DNA from: DASYXT01 sp035934555
GTDB lineage: Bacteria; Verrucomicrobiota; Verrucomicrobiia; Limisphaerales; UBA8199
DNA: 64,000 nucleotides
Direction of reading: 5' to 3'
Assembly (NCBI GenBank): GCA_035934555.1
Contig: DASYXT010000022.1
Span: 1 to 64,000 of the forward strand
Numbering within the stretch: position 1 is the stretch's first letter; the number at the start of each line of letters is the position of its first letter. The translations under genes were made by a program, and so were the position numbers. The notes under the pieces were generated by a model, which had not been told where the DNA came from, made no database searches, and saw nothing but the letters and a program-made list of their open reading frames with translations. Of the stretch, positions 25,265 to 33,199 are shown in pieces.

Positions 25265-26686
25265 ATGAGTGAACCCGGCAACTCAAACTCCAAGTATGCC
25301 TGGCGAGAGGTGGCCGCACACGGTCTGCCCAAACGCTCGGCCCCGGAACGCGCCGCGGATTTTCTCGAAATCTACGGCTTGTACGACGAAGCCACCGCGC
25401 GCGAACAAGCCAGCCGTTGCATTCAGTGTCCAAACCCAAGCTGCGTCAACGGCTGCCCGCTGTGCAACCCCATCCCCCAATGGTTGCTCCTCACGGCCGA
25501 AGGGCGATTCCTCGAAGCGGCGGCCTTGCTCGGCTCGGCCACCAACATGGCGGAAATCTGCGCCCGGTTATGTCCGAGCGATCATCTCTGCGAGGGCGCC
25601 TGTGTGCTCGAAGGCATCTCGTCCTCGGTCGCCATTCAACCGCTGGAACAGTTCCTCGTCGAATATGCGTTCGCCCATGGCGCAGTCAGTACAGCCACGG
25701 CGCCGCCTAACGGCCGCAAGGTCGCCGTCGTTGGCTCCGGCCCTGGCGGTCTGGCCTGTGCAGAACAATTGGCCAGGCAAGGCTTCGCCGTCACGGTGTT
25801 TGATGCGGAGTTGGTGCCGGGGGGCTTATTGGTGAACGGCACACCGGCGTTCCGGCTCGAAAAAACAGTCGTCCACCGCCGGCTCGAGGTGCTGCGCCGT
25901 TGTGGCGTGAAGTTCCAACTCGGAGCCCAGTTCGGGGACAAGCTCACCTTGAACCAATTGGCGGAAGATTTCGATGCGGTGTTTCTGGGTTGCGATTGGC
26001 GTAGAGCTCGAGTCCTGACTGTTCCAGGGGCGGAGCTCAAAGGTGTCATTCCCGCAGTGACGTTTTTGCTGCAGAAGACCACGCCAGTGCCGTTGGACTT
26101 GTCGCCGATCGACGTATCCGGCAAACGGGTGGTCGTTCTCGGCGGCGGCGATTCGGCCATCGATTGCGCCCGCGCCGCCATTCGTTATGGTGCCGCAGAA
26201 GCCAAAGTGGTATACCGCCGCGGGGCTGAAGAGATGCAGTGCGGCCGGCAGCACTATGAGAGTGCTTTCGAAGAGGGAGCGCGATTCTTCTTTCAAGCCA
26301 CGCCGGTTGCGGTGCTGGGCGATAGCGACGGCCGGGTCCGAGGCCTGCGCCTTGTCCGGACCGAGTTGGGGCCGGCCGATCCGGGGCAGCAGCGCCCGTT
26401 CCGAATCGTGCGTGGGAGTGAATTCGAGATCGAAGCCGATTGGGTGATCCCGGCCCTTGGCTTCGAACCTATGCCCTGCCCAGCTAGCGACGATTTTGCT
26501 GGTCTAACCCGCAACAAATGGGGAGGTCTGGCCGTGGACGCGCATCAGATGACCAGCCGGCCGGGCGTATTCGCCGGCGGCGACATGGTCCGGGGTCCCA
26601 GCCTCATCCTGGAATCGGTGCGTGATGCGCGCCGCGCCGCTGCGGAAATCCATAGCTATTTGCTCGGGCAGACGACCGGGGTTTAG
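25265..26686 (+). CDS. gltD: GltD-like FAD/NAD(P)-dependent oxidoreductase (glutamate synthase small subunit type)
   Basis: A 473-residue protein of the GltD/NfnB-like family. N-terminal [4Fe-4S] motifs lie in CIQCPNPSCVNGCPL (about 52-66) and CARLCPSDHLCEGACVLEG (about 99-117). The FAD-binding GSGPGGLACAEQL (about 156-168), a second nucleotide site VVLGGGDSAIDCAR and the C-terminal VFAGGDMVRGPSLI follow. Such proteins pass NAD(P)H electrons either to GltB for glutamate synthesis or to ferredoxin. The matching gltB lies at the far end of the window, not adjacent. Its place directly after a complex I lacking nuoEFG raises the possibility that it supplies electrons there, but glutamate synthase is the more standard reading. 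Confidence 0.72.
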   Translation: MSEPGNSNSKYAWREVAAHGLPKRSAPERAADFLEIYGLYDEATAREQASRCIQCPNPSCVNGCPLCNPIPQWLLLTAEGRFLEAAALLGSATNMAEICARLCPSDHLCEGACVLEGISSSVAIQPLEQFLVEYAFAHGAVSTATAPPNGRKVAVVGSGPGGLACAEQLARQGFAVTVFDAELVPGGLLVNGTPAFRLEKTVVHRRLEVLRRCGVKFQLGAQFGDKLTLNQLAEDFDAVFLGCDWRRARVLTVPGAELKGVIPAVTFLLQKTTPVPLDLSPIDVSGKRVVVLGGGDSAIDCARAAIRYGAAEAKVVYRRGAEEMQCGRQHYESAFEEGARFFFQATPVAVLGDSDGRVRGLRLVRTELGPADPGQQRPFRIVRGSEFEIEADWVIPALGFEPMPCPASDDFAGLTRNKWGGLAVDAHQMTSRPGVFAGGDMVRGPSLILESVRDARRAAAEIHSYLLGQTTGV

Positions 26687-29211
26687 TTGATGAACGAAGC
26701 TTCGTTGGCCTGGAGCAGCGCGTGCGCATACTCCTGCCACGGCTTGAGCGGTTCGCGGCGGCGCATCCCGGGCCGGTTGCCAAAGCGCCGACGGCCGGCC
26801 GGACCGACCTGCGCGCGCTGACGTTCGGTCGAAACCTGCTGGAAATCAGGCCCAGGTTCGGCGCCCATTGACGACACCTGATCGGAGGCCGCGCCGATGA
26901 AATCGAGGCCGAGTTGCACTTCTTCCGCCTGCGCCGGACGCTGATAAATCCGTTCGTAAAGGAACTGCACCCGCGCGGTTTCATCGGTGCAGGAAGAGAA
27001 GTCGGGCAGGGCGACCAGGTGTTTGGCCTGCTCGATGACGAGCGGACTGTTCATGAGAAAAAGCGCTTGCTGCGGCACGGTGGTTTCATGACGCCGGCCA
27101 TTCGGCATGTCCGGGTTGGCGAAATCAAAATTAATCAGCACATCGGCCAGGTTTGCGCGGTCCACGCGGCCGTAAATGGTGCGGCGGGTCGAGTAAGGCT
27201 CCTGCTCGATATTCACCGGGCGCCCGTACATCGTCGGGTCGAGGTCACCGCCAATCGCCAGCAACGAATCGCGCAGCGCCTCGAATTCCAGCCGGCGAAT
27301 GTTCGCGCGCCACAGCAGGCGGTTGTCAGGGTCCACCTGCGCGTAACGCGCGTTATAGGCGCTGCTTTCCTGGTACACGCTCGAGAGCATGATCAACCGG
27401 TGCATCTTTTTGAGACTCCACCCCTCGGCCATAAATCGCGAAGCCAAATAGTCCAACAATTCCGGATGACTCGGCGGCTCGGAAGTTGTGCCGAAATCAT
27501 CCGGTGTGGGCACGAACCCCTCGCCGAAATGGTTTAACCAGAGCCGGTTGATCAGCACCCGCGCGGTCATGGGGTTGTTCTTGCTCGCGATGGCCCAGGC
27601 CAGGTCGAGCCGGCCACTGCCGTTGGTAAATGGCGGACGCGCCGCGCCGGAAAGCACTTCGAGAAAGTGCCTCGCCACCAGCGGGCCCTTGTTGCCGGCA
27701 TCGCCCCGAATGAAGACCGGCGAATCCTGCGGCCGTCGGACGTCTTCCAGGACCATTGCCCGCGGCGGCGCACCCGGATGCGTCAGCTCCAACTGAACAA
27801 TGCTGGACTCGTTTTCACGCATCTCGCGCTGGATTTTGCGCAATCCCTGCCGATCCCGCGCACGGCGCAGTTCGCGCAACCTCGCCGGGAATGAGTCCTT
27901 TACCCGCTCCAGGTCCATGCGCTGTTTGTAATAATCGGCGTAGTTGGTTCCGTTGAGGTCGCGCACAATGACCGGTTCAATCGGCGGTTCGGTGCAACTG
28001 GCGAACACGCCGCGCAGCGAATAGTAATCTTTGGTTGGGATCGGATCGAACTTATGGTCATGACAGCGCGCGCAGGTGACGGTGAGGCCGAGAAAGCCCT
28101 TCGTCACGACATCGATCCGATCATTGATGATGTCGTTCTGCATCCCCATGAACCGATCGCCCACGGTCAAAAAGCCTAACGCGCAAAGATTGGTCAGGTT
28201 GTTTCTGGTGGCTGGGAGTTTATCGGCGGCAAGCTGCTCGATGATGAAAAGGTTGAACGGCTTGTCTTCGTTAAAGCTGCGGATGACGTAATCGCGATAA
28301 GTCCAGGCAAATGGGTAATTGGGATCCTCCCGCTGCCGGCGGATCTGGCCTTTGGTGTCGCTGTAGCGGGCGACATCCAGCCAGTGCCGGCCCCAGCGTT
28401 CGCCATAGTGCGGGGACGCCAGCAACCGGTCCACCACTTTGGCGAACGCGTCCGGTGAATCATCATTGAGAAAATTTTGAATCTCCTGCTCGGTTGGCGG
28501 GAGGCCGATGAGATCGAAAGTGGCACGGCGGAGCAACGTCCGCTTGTCCGCCGGCGGGTTCGGCTTCAGGCCTTTCTCGTCGAGTTTGGCCAGGATGAAA
28601 TTGTCCACCGGCGTTTTGCTCCAGGACGAGTCCTGCACCTGCGGGACCGGCGGCTCTTTCAAGGGCTGCCAGGCCCACCAATGCGCCTTGTCCGCCCACT
28701 GTTTCGGGGCGCCGCCGGCGCGTGGATCCGGTGCGCCCATTTGCACCCAGGCGACCAAATCGGCAATGACGGTGTCCGGCAGCTTCCTGCCTTTGGGGGG
28801 CATTTGAAGGTCCGGGTCCGTATAGCGAATCGCTTTCACTAACAAGCTATGCTCCGGGTCGCCTGGAACGATCGCCGGCCCGCTGTCACCGCCCTTGAGC
28901 ACGCCTTCACGCGTGTCCAGCAATAGCCCCGCTTTAATCTTCTCCGCTTGTTGGCTGTGACATTTGTAACAATTCTCGCTGAGGATGGGGCGAACGTGAT
29001 TCTCGAAAAACTGCAATTGCGCAGCGGTTGGGGCGGCGGCAAGCCCGAGGCCCTGGGCGAACAGCCCGCACAGCAAGACTGAAAACAGGAGAGAAAGTAA
29101 CGGGGGGCGAAGGCCGGGTTTACGGAGTGCAGACCTCAGCCCGCAGCACGTGTGGCCCGGCTGAGCGCCGGGCGCCATCCCAAAGCGAAATCGCCGCGCG
29201 TCGCGCTTCAT
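26683..29211 (-). CDS. PSCyt1/DUF1549/DUF1553 (PSD1) protein with c-type haem motif
   Basis: An 842-residue protein of a family abundant in Planctomycetes and Verrucomicrobia. After a long basic N-terminus and export signal (LLSLLFSVLLCGLFAQGLG) there is a cytochrome c-like PSCyt1 domain with the haem motif CYKCH in ILSENCYKCHSQQAEK and a distal segment LQMPPKGRKLPD. DUF1549 (PVDNFILAKLDEKGLKPNPP, HWLDVARYSDTKG) and PSD1/DUF1553 (ARVLINRLWLNHFGEG) follow. It partners the DUF1501 protein whose stop overlaps its ATG by 4 nt. The pair is thought to work in the periplasm in sugar or sulfated-polysaccharide metabolism; the reaction is unknown. Confidence 0.88.
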   Translation of the reverse strand: MKRDARRFRFGMAPGAQPGHTCCGLRSALRKPGLRPPLLSLLFSVLLCGLFAQGLGLAAAPTAAQLQFFENHVRPILSENCYKCHSQQAEKIKAGLLLDTREGVLKGGDSGPAIVPGDPEHSLLVKAIRYTDPDLQMPPKGRKLPDTVIADLVAWVQMGAPDPRAGGAPKQWADKAHWWAWQPLKEPPVPQVQDSSWSKTPVDNFILAKLDEKGLKPNPPADKRTLLRRATFDLIGLPPTEQEIQNFLNDDSPDAFAKVVDRLLASPHYGERWGRHWLDVARYSDTKGQIRRQREDPNYPFAWTYRDYVIRSFNEDKPFNLFIIEQLAADKLPATRNNLTNLCALGFLTVGDRFMGMQNDIINDRIDVVTKGFLGLTVTCARCHDHKFDPIPTKDYYSLRGVFASCTEPPIEPVIVRDLNGTNYADYYKQRMDLERVKDSFPARLRELRRARDRQGLRKIQREMRENESSIVQLELTHPGAPPRAMVLEDVRRPQDSPVFIRGDAGNKGPLVARHFLEVLSGAARPPFTNGSGRLDLAWAIASKNNPMTARVLINRLWLNHFGEGFVPTPDDFGTTSEPPSHPELLDYLASRFMAEGWSLKKMHRLIMLSSVYQESSAYNARYAQVDPDNRLLWRANIRRLEFEALRDSLLAIGGDLDPTMYGRPVNIEQEPYSTRRTIYGRVDRANLADVLINFDFANPDMPNGRRHETTVPQQALFLMNSPLVIEQAKHLVALPDFSSCTDETARVQFLYERIYQRPAQAEEVQLGLDFIGAASDQVSSMGAEPGPDFQQVSTERQRAQVGPAGRRRFGNRPGMRRREPLKPWQEYAHALLQANEASFIN

Positions 29212-30632
29212 GCAATCACCGGTTTGACCACTTCGCCCGAAACATCGGTCAGGCGAAAATCGCGGCCGTTATAGCGATACGTTAACTGACGGTGGTCGAA
29301 CCCAAGCAACGCCAGGATCGTCGCGTGCAGGTCATGAACGTGCACCTTGTTTTCAACGGCTGCGGCGCCGAACTCGTCGGTAGCGCCATAGACCATGCCG
29401 CCGCGCACGCCGCCGCCAGCCAGCACGGTCGAAAACGCCTTGCCGTTATGGTCGCGCCCGGGATTATCGTTGCCATTGCGGTCGCGCACCGGCTTGCGTC
29501 CGAATTCGCCGCCCCAGATCACCAGCGTCTCGTCCAGCAACTGCCGCTGTTTGAGGTCATTGAGCAATGCGGCCAGGGGTTGGTCGATGTCCTTGGCGCG
29601 CTCAGGCAACCGCTCCTCCAGGTCCTGATGATGGTCCCAGCCGCCGGCCCAGACTTGCACAAAGCGCACGCCGCGCTCGATCAAACGTCGCGCGATGAGC
29701 AATTGATTGCCTTGCGGAGTGCGGCCATACAGGTCGCGCATCGCCTGGGGCTCCTTGTTCAAATCAAACGCGTCGGTGGCCTCGGTCTGCATCTTGAACG
29801 CCATTTCGAAGGCCTGCATCCGTGCTTCCAATTGCGCGTCTTTTTCCAGGTTTTGGCTGTGCAGCTCGTTGAGTTTATAAACCAAATCCAATTGCCGGCG
29901 TTGCTCGGGCAGCGACGTGTACTGATTGCGAATATTCTGCATGAGTTGGTACACCGAGGGCACACGGGTGTTGACGCTCACCCCCTGGTAAATGCCGGGC
30001 AAGAATGAGGCCTGCCAATTAGAACTGCCGCCAGGTGGGGTGCCGCCCGGGCGCAGCGAAACGAAGCCGGGCATGTTTTGGTTTTCCGTGCCGAGCCCGT
30101 AAAGGACCCACGAACCGAGGCTGGGCCGCGCCAGGCGCGTCGAGCCGGTGTTCATGAATACGGTCGCCACTTCGTGCGCGGGGATATCCGTGTACATCGA
30201 GCGAACCACCGCCAGGTCATCCACTAGCTCGCTTAATTTCGGGAACACCTCGCTGACCTCGATGCCGGAGTTGCCATGCTTGCTGAACTTGAACGGGGAA
30301 GCCATCGCGACACCATCCATGCCGGGAATCTCTTTGCCGTCGTACTGCGCCAGCGCCGGCTTTGGGTCCCAGGTATCGACGTGGGAGGGCGCGCCCTGGG
30401 CAAAAATGTGAATGACGTGTTTGGCCTTGGCGGGAAAAGGAGGTTTGCGCGGCGCCAGCGTCGCAATGGTTTCGGCCTGCGCGGTCGAGCCCAGCAATTG
30501 CTCTCCCAGCAAGGTCGCCAGCCCGAGCATGCCGAACCCCATCCCGGCGCGCTGCAGGAATTGTCGCCGGGTAATGAACAGGTCTTCCAGGCGCGCGGAA
30601 TGTTCCCGCATGAATTTGTTGTCGCCGTTCAT
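29208..30632 (-). CDS. DUF1501 family secreted protein with Tat signal
   Basis: From the ATG at 30632, 474 residues. A twin-arginine signal is clear: ITRRQFLQRAGMGFGMLG followed by a hydrophobic stretch. The DUF1501 core, related to alkaline phosphatase/sulfatase folds, follows: KHVIHIFAQGAPSHVDTWDP, ERGVRFVQVWAGGWDHHQDL with metal-ligand-like His/Asp, LVIWGGEFGRKP and GRDHNGKAFS. These resemble metal-site residues, but no catalytic assay can be inferred. It precedes the PSD1 partner (4-nt overlap), the usual arrangement. No strong ribosome site precedes the chosen ATG. The gene is divergent from the zinc-ribbon protein. Confidence 0.87.
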   Translation of the reverse strand: MNGDNKFMREHSARLEDLFITRRQFLQRAGMGFGMLGLATLLGEQLLGSTAQAETIATLAPRKPPFPAKAKHVIHIFAQGAPSHVDTWDPKPALAQYDGKEIPGMDGVAMASPFKFSKHGNSGIEVSEVFPKLSELVDDLAVVRSMYTDIPAHEVATVFMNTGSTRLARPSLGSWVLYGLGTENQNMPGFVSLRPGGTPPGGSSNWQASFLPGIYQGVSVNTRVPSVYQLMQNIRNQYTSLPEQRRQLDLVYKLNELHSQNLEKDAQLEARMQAFEMAFKMQTEATDAFDLNKEPQAMRDLYGRTPQGNQLLIARRLIERGVRFVQVWAGGWDHHQDLEERLPERAKDIDQPLAALLNDLKQRQLLDETLVIWGGEFGRKPVRDRNGNDNPGRDHNGKAFSTVLAGGGVRGGMVYGATDEFGAAAVENKVHVHDLHATILALLGFDHRQLTYRYNGRDFRLTDVSGEVVKPVIA

Positions 30633-30707
30633 AACAATAATAATACCATAAGAGACGCCGGCCGGCGGCCGCCGGTTTCGCATAAATTGCAAGTTGGATG
30701 CCAATAA

Positions 30708-31319
30708 ATGAGTAGTACCAAATACCTCAAGGGCTGCTGCCAGTCGTGTGGCGGGCACCTTGAGTTCCCCGCCGACCAGATTGGGCTGACCGCCGACTGT
30801 CCACATTGCGGACAGCAAACCGAGCTGATGTTGCCGCCGCCACCGGCGGAGCCGTCGGTCCCGCGCCGGGCGCTGGTCTGGACGGGCGTGGCCGTGTTGG
30901 TGGCGGTGCTGGGTTTGGTGGGTGCGATGATTGCCTTACACCGAGTAGAGCGTTGGGCGGCCCGGCAGCGGCAGGCAGGGGTAGTGCCATCGGCTCCCGC
31001 GGCCACGAATACTGAACCGCTCGCCAGCGCAGAGCCGCTCGCGCAGGCGGGGTTCAGCGCGTCGGAGATCAAACTCCAGCACGCGCCGGGGAGTTCACTG
31101 GTCTATGCGGTCGGAACAATTCGCAACACCGCCAACCGGCCACGATTCGGGGTCAGGCTCGAGCTGGACCTGCTGGATGCGTCGGGGGAAAAGGTCGGGA
31201 CAGCGAAGGATTACGTCGCGACGCTCGAGGCGCGCGGGGAATGGCATTTCCAGGCGCTGGTGGTCGAGCCGAAAGGCGTTATGGCAGCGAAGGTCGCTTC
31301 TCTCAAAGAAGATCAATGA
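30708..31319 (+). CDS. Membrane protein with N-terminal zinc ribbon and extracytoplasmic FxLYD-like domain
   Basis: A 203-residue protein. N-terminus: two CxxC pairs (CCQSCGGHLEFP, CPHCGQQTELM), i.e. a zinc ribbon. A single transmembrane helix near 54-76 (ALVWTGVAVLVAVLGLVGAM) and an Ala/Pro linker follow, then a C-terminal beta-sandwich (LVYAVGTIRNTANRPRFGVR, FQALVVEPKGV) of FxLYD type. The zinc ribbon should be cytoplasmic and the sandwich outside. The function is unknown; such proteins are sometimes sensors or anchors. It is alone on the plus strand between the DUF1501 gene and apgM. Confidence 0.65.
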   Translation: MSSTKYLKGCCQSCGGHLEFPADQIGLTADCPHCGQQTELMLPPPPAEPSVPRRALVWTGVAVLVAVLGLVGAMIALHRVERWAARQRQAGVVPSAPAATNTEPLASAEPLAQAGFSASEIKLQHAPGSSLVYAVGTIRNTANRPRFGVRLELDLLDASGEKVGTAKDYVATLEARGEWHFQALVVEPKGVMAAKVASLKEDQ

Positions 31320-31341
31320 GCCGCGCAGTCCGCCGTGCCGT

Positions 31342-32565
31342 TCACGCTCCGAACTTATCAAACGCCTTCGCATTGGCTTGCATCAAGCGCATCAGGTATT
31401 TGGCTTCGAACAATCCCAGCGAGCCGGTATTAGCGCCGGTCTCGGTGAAGCGTTCAAGCTTATCGGAGCCGGAACAGGCTGAGTGCAACAAGACCGGTTG
31501 TGGGTGCCAGGAATGACCTTTCAAGGCGCAGGGCGTCGAGTGGTCCCCGGTAATGGCCAGCACATCGGGCTTCTTTCTCAGCAACAGCGGCAAGGCGGCG
31601 TCGAATTCTTCAATGGCTTTGCGTTTCGCAGCAAAGTTGCCGTCTTCACCATACATATCCGTGTATTTGAAATGGATGAAGAAAAAATCGAAGTTGTCGT
31701 ATTCGGCCAGGTACCGTTCGAATTGTTCGGCGATGCTTTGGGGCCCTTCGAGCTTGGTCATGCCGACGAGTTGTGCCAGGCCCTTGTACATGGGATAGAC
31801 CGCGAGGCATCCCGGCCTAAGCAGGTACCGATCCTGAAAGAGAGGAATTTCCGGTTGGTGCGCGATGCCGCGCATGAGAAATCCATTGGCGGGCTTTTGC
31901 TGCGCCAGCAACGGCAACGCCGCCTTGTAAAAACCGGCGACCAGCTTCGCCGTTTTCTTGGCTTTCAGCGATTTGGCCTCGAGCGGTTTGGCCGCCGGGA
32001 TCGGCAGGCCTTCCCGGTGAGGATCGGCGTCCGTTAACGGCCCTTCGAGCCCTCTGCCGCGGAACACAACGACGAAGCGATGGCCTTTGCCGGCTTTAAT
32101 GATCACTTCGGCATCGCCCACTTTCTTCACTTTCTGCGCCAGCAACGCGCAGAGTTGCTCGCAAACCGCGGTGTCAATCCGGCCGGCGCGCCGGTCGGTC
32201 ACCACTCCGCCCGCATCGAGAGTGCAAAAGTTGGCGCGGGCCGCAACGTCGCCCGGCCGCAACTCCAATCCGAGGCCGAGCGCTTCGATGACGCCGCGGC
32301 CGACCTGGAATTGGAGGGGATCATAGCCAAACAACCCGAGGTGGCCCGGGCCGCTCCCGGGGGTAATGCCGGGAGCCACCGGGAGCATCCGCCCCTGGGC
32401 GGAGTCCTTGCTCAAGGCGTCGAGGTTGGGTGTGCGGGCCGCTTCCAGGGGAGTGACATATCCTTGTTCCCGCGTGGCGATGTCGCCGAGGCCATCCAGC
32501 ACCACCAGCGCCAGCTTGCCGTTCGTTTTTAACGTCAGTTCCGAATACAATGCATCCAGGTTCAT
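31342..32565 (-). CDS. apgM: 2,3-bisphosphoglycerate-independent phosphoglycerate mutase (ApgM type)
   Basis: A 407-residue enzyme of the archaeal-type apgM family, which interconverts 2- and 3-phosphoglycerate in glycolysis without the bisphosphate cofactor. Metal-binding D24 is in LALVVLDGLGD and the phosphorylated serine S71 in ITPGSGPGHLGLFGYDP. The terminal domain has NFDFFFIHFKYTDMYGEDGN, the histidine cluster ITGDHSTPCALKGHSWHPQP, and FETG-like FTETGANTGSLG. All metal and catalytic elements appear intact. It converges on the zinc-ribbon gene. Confidence 0.92.
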   Translation of the reverse strand: MNLDALYSELTLKTNGKLALVVLDGLGDIATREQGYVTPLEAARTPNLDALSKDSAQGRMLPVAPGITPGSGPGHLGLFGYDPLQFQVGRGVIEALGLGLELRPGDVAARANFCTLDAGGVVTDRRAGRIDTAVCEQLCALLAQKVKKVGDAEVIIKAGKGHRFVVVFRGRGLEGPLTDADPHREGLPIPAAKPLEAKSLKAKKTAKLVAGFYKAALPLLAQQKPANGFLMRGIAHQPEIPLFQDRYLLRPGCLAVYPMYKGLAQLVGMTKLEGPQSIAEQFERYLAEYDNFDFFFIHFKYTDMYGEDGNFAAKRKAIEEFDAALPLLLRKKPDVLAITGDHSTPCALKGHSWHPQPVLLHSACSGSDKLERFTETGANTGSLGLFEAKYLMRLMQANAKAFDKFGA

Positions 32566-32754
32566 GTCTCAAATTCCGTTTAATTGCTTGTCAGCGGGTG
32601 GCAGTCAAGCCAGCCAGGCCGAAACGCTCATTGTGGCCAAGACCGGGGCAGCGTCAACGGCATTTCGACAAGGCACATCAGGTGTGATAATTTGCATGGT
32701 TAGGGGCAGACATTAGGGCGCCTGGCACAAGGTTTTCAAAGGAGAGGACAAACA

Positions 32755-33090
32755 ATGATGAAGACACCAATCGTGTTAACGGCAACAGCTTTGGCGCTTA
32801 GCCTGGCGATCACAGCGTGTATTACTCCCACTCGCGCGGTCGTTGTGCGTCCCACCGGTGAAATTGTGGTCTCCGAAACCCCGCCACCAACCGGGCGGAC
32901 GGAGGCGATTCCGCCATCGCCGGGCGCCGCTGACGTTTGGGTGCCGGGCTTCTGGGGTTACCATGACAACCAGTGGGTCTGGGTGCCTGGATATTGGCAG
33001 GCGCCACCGCGCACCGGCGCCGTCTGGGTGCCGGGACATTGGGACAGCGTGACCGGCGGCTGGAGTTGGACGCCCGGGCACTGGGAATAA
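32755..33090 (+). CDS. YXWGXW-repeat lipoprotein
   Basis: A 111-residue lipoprotein: basic start MMKTPIVLTATALALSLAIT with lipobox I-T-A-C (C22). The mature part carries three tandem aromatic repeats of the YXWGXW kind: DVWVPGFWGYHDNQW, WVWVPGYWQAPPRTG and AVWVPGHWDSVTGGW, ending PGHWE. Such repeats probably form beta hairpins in cell-envelope proteins. The ribosome site AAAGGAGAGGA lies about 6-16 nt upstream of the ATG. The function is unknown. Confidence 0.8.
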   Translation: MMKTPIVLTATALALSLAITACITPTRAVVVRPTGEIVVSETPPPTGRTEAIPPSPGAADVWVPGFWGYHDNQWVWVPGYWQAPPRTGAVWVPGHWDSVTGGWSWTPGHWE

Positions 33091-33091
33091 T

Positions 33092-33199
33092 AGAGCGCGG
33101 ACTAGTCCGCACCAATCATCGAACTTAAGGTGGCTGTGGCTGGAAATATGCCGCGTGTTTGGGCGTCCGGGTGTTGCTGCGGATTAAAGTCCGCGCTCC
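33092..33199. repeat. GAGCGCGGAC-type palindromic element (divergent copy)
   Basis: AGAGCGCGGACTAGTCCGC (33092-33110) faces GCGGATTAAAGTCCGCGCTCC (33179-33199), an imperfect inverted repeat about 108 bp long in total, like the better preserved copy at 43251-43358. Its right arm covers the stop and last codons of the MetX-MetW gene (stop at 33184), so the C-terminal residues APERGL are encoded by repeat DNA. Confidence 0.75.
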
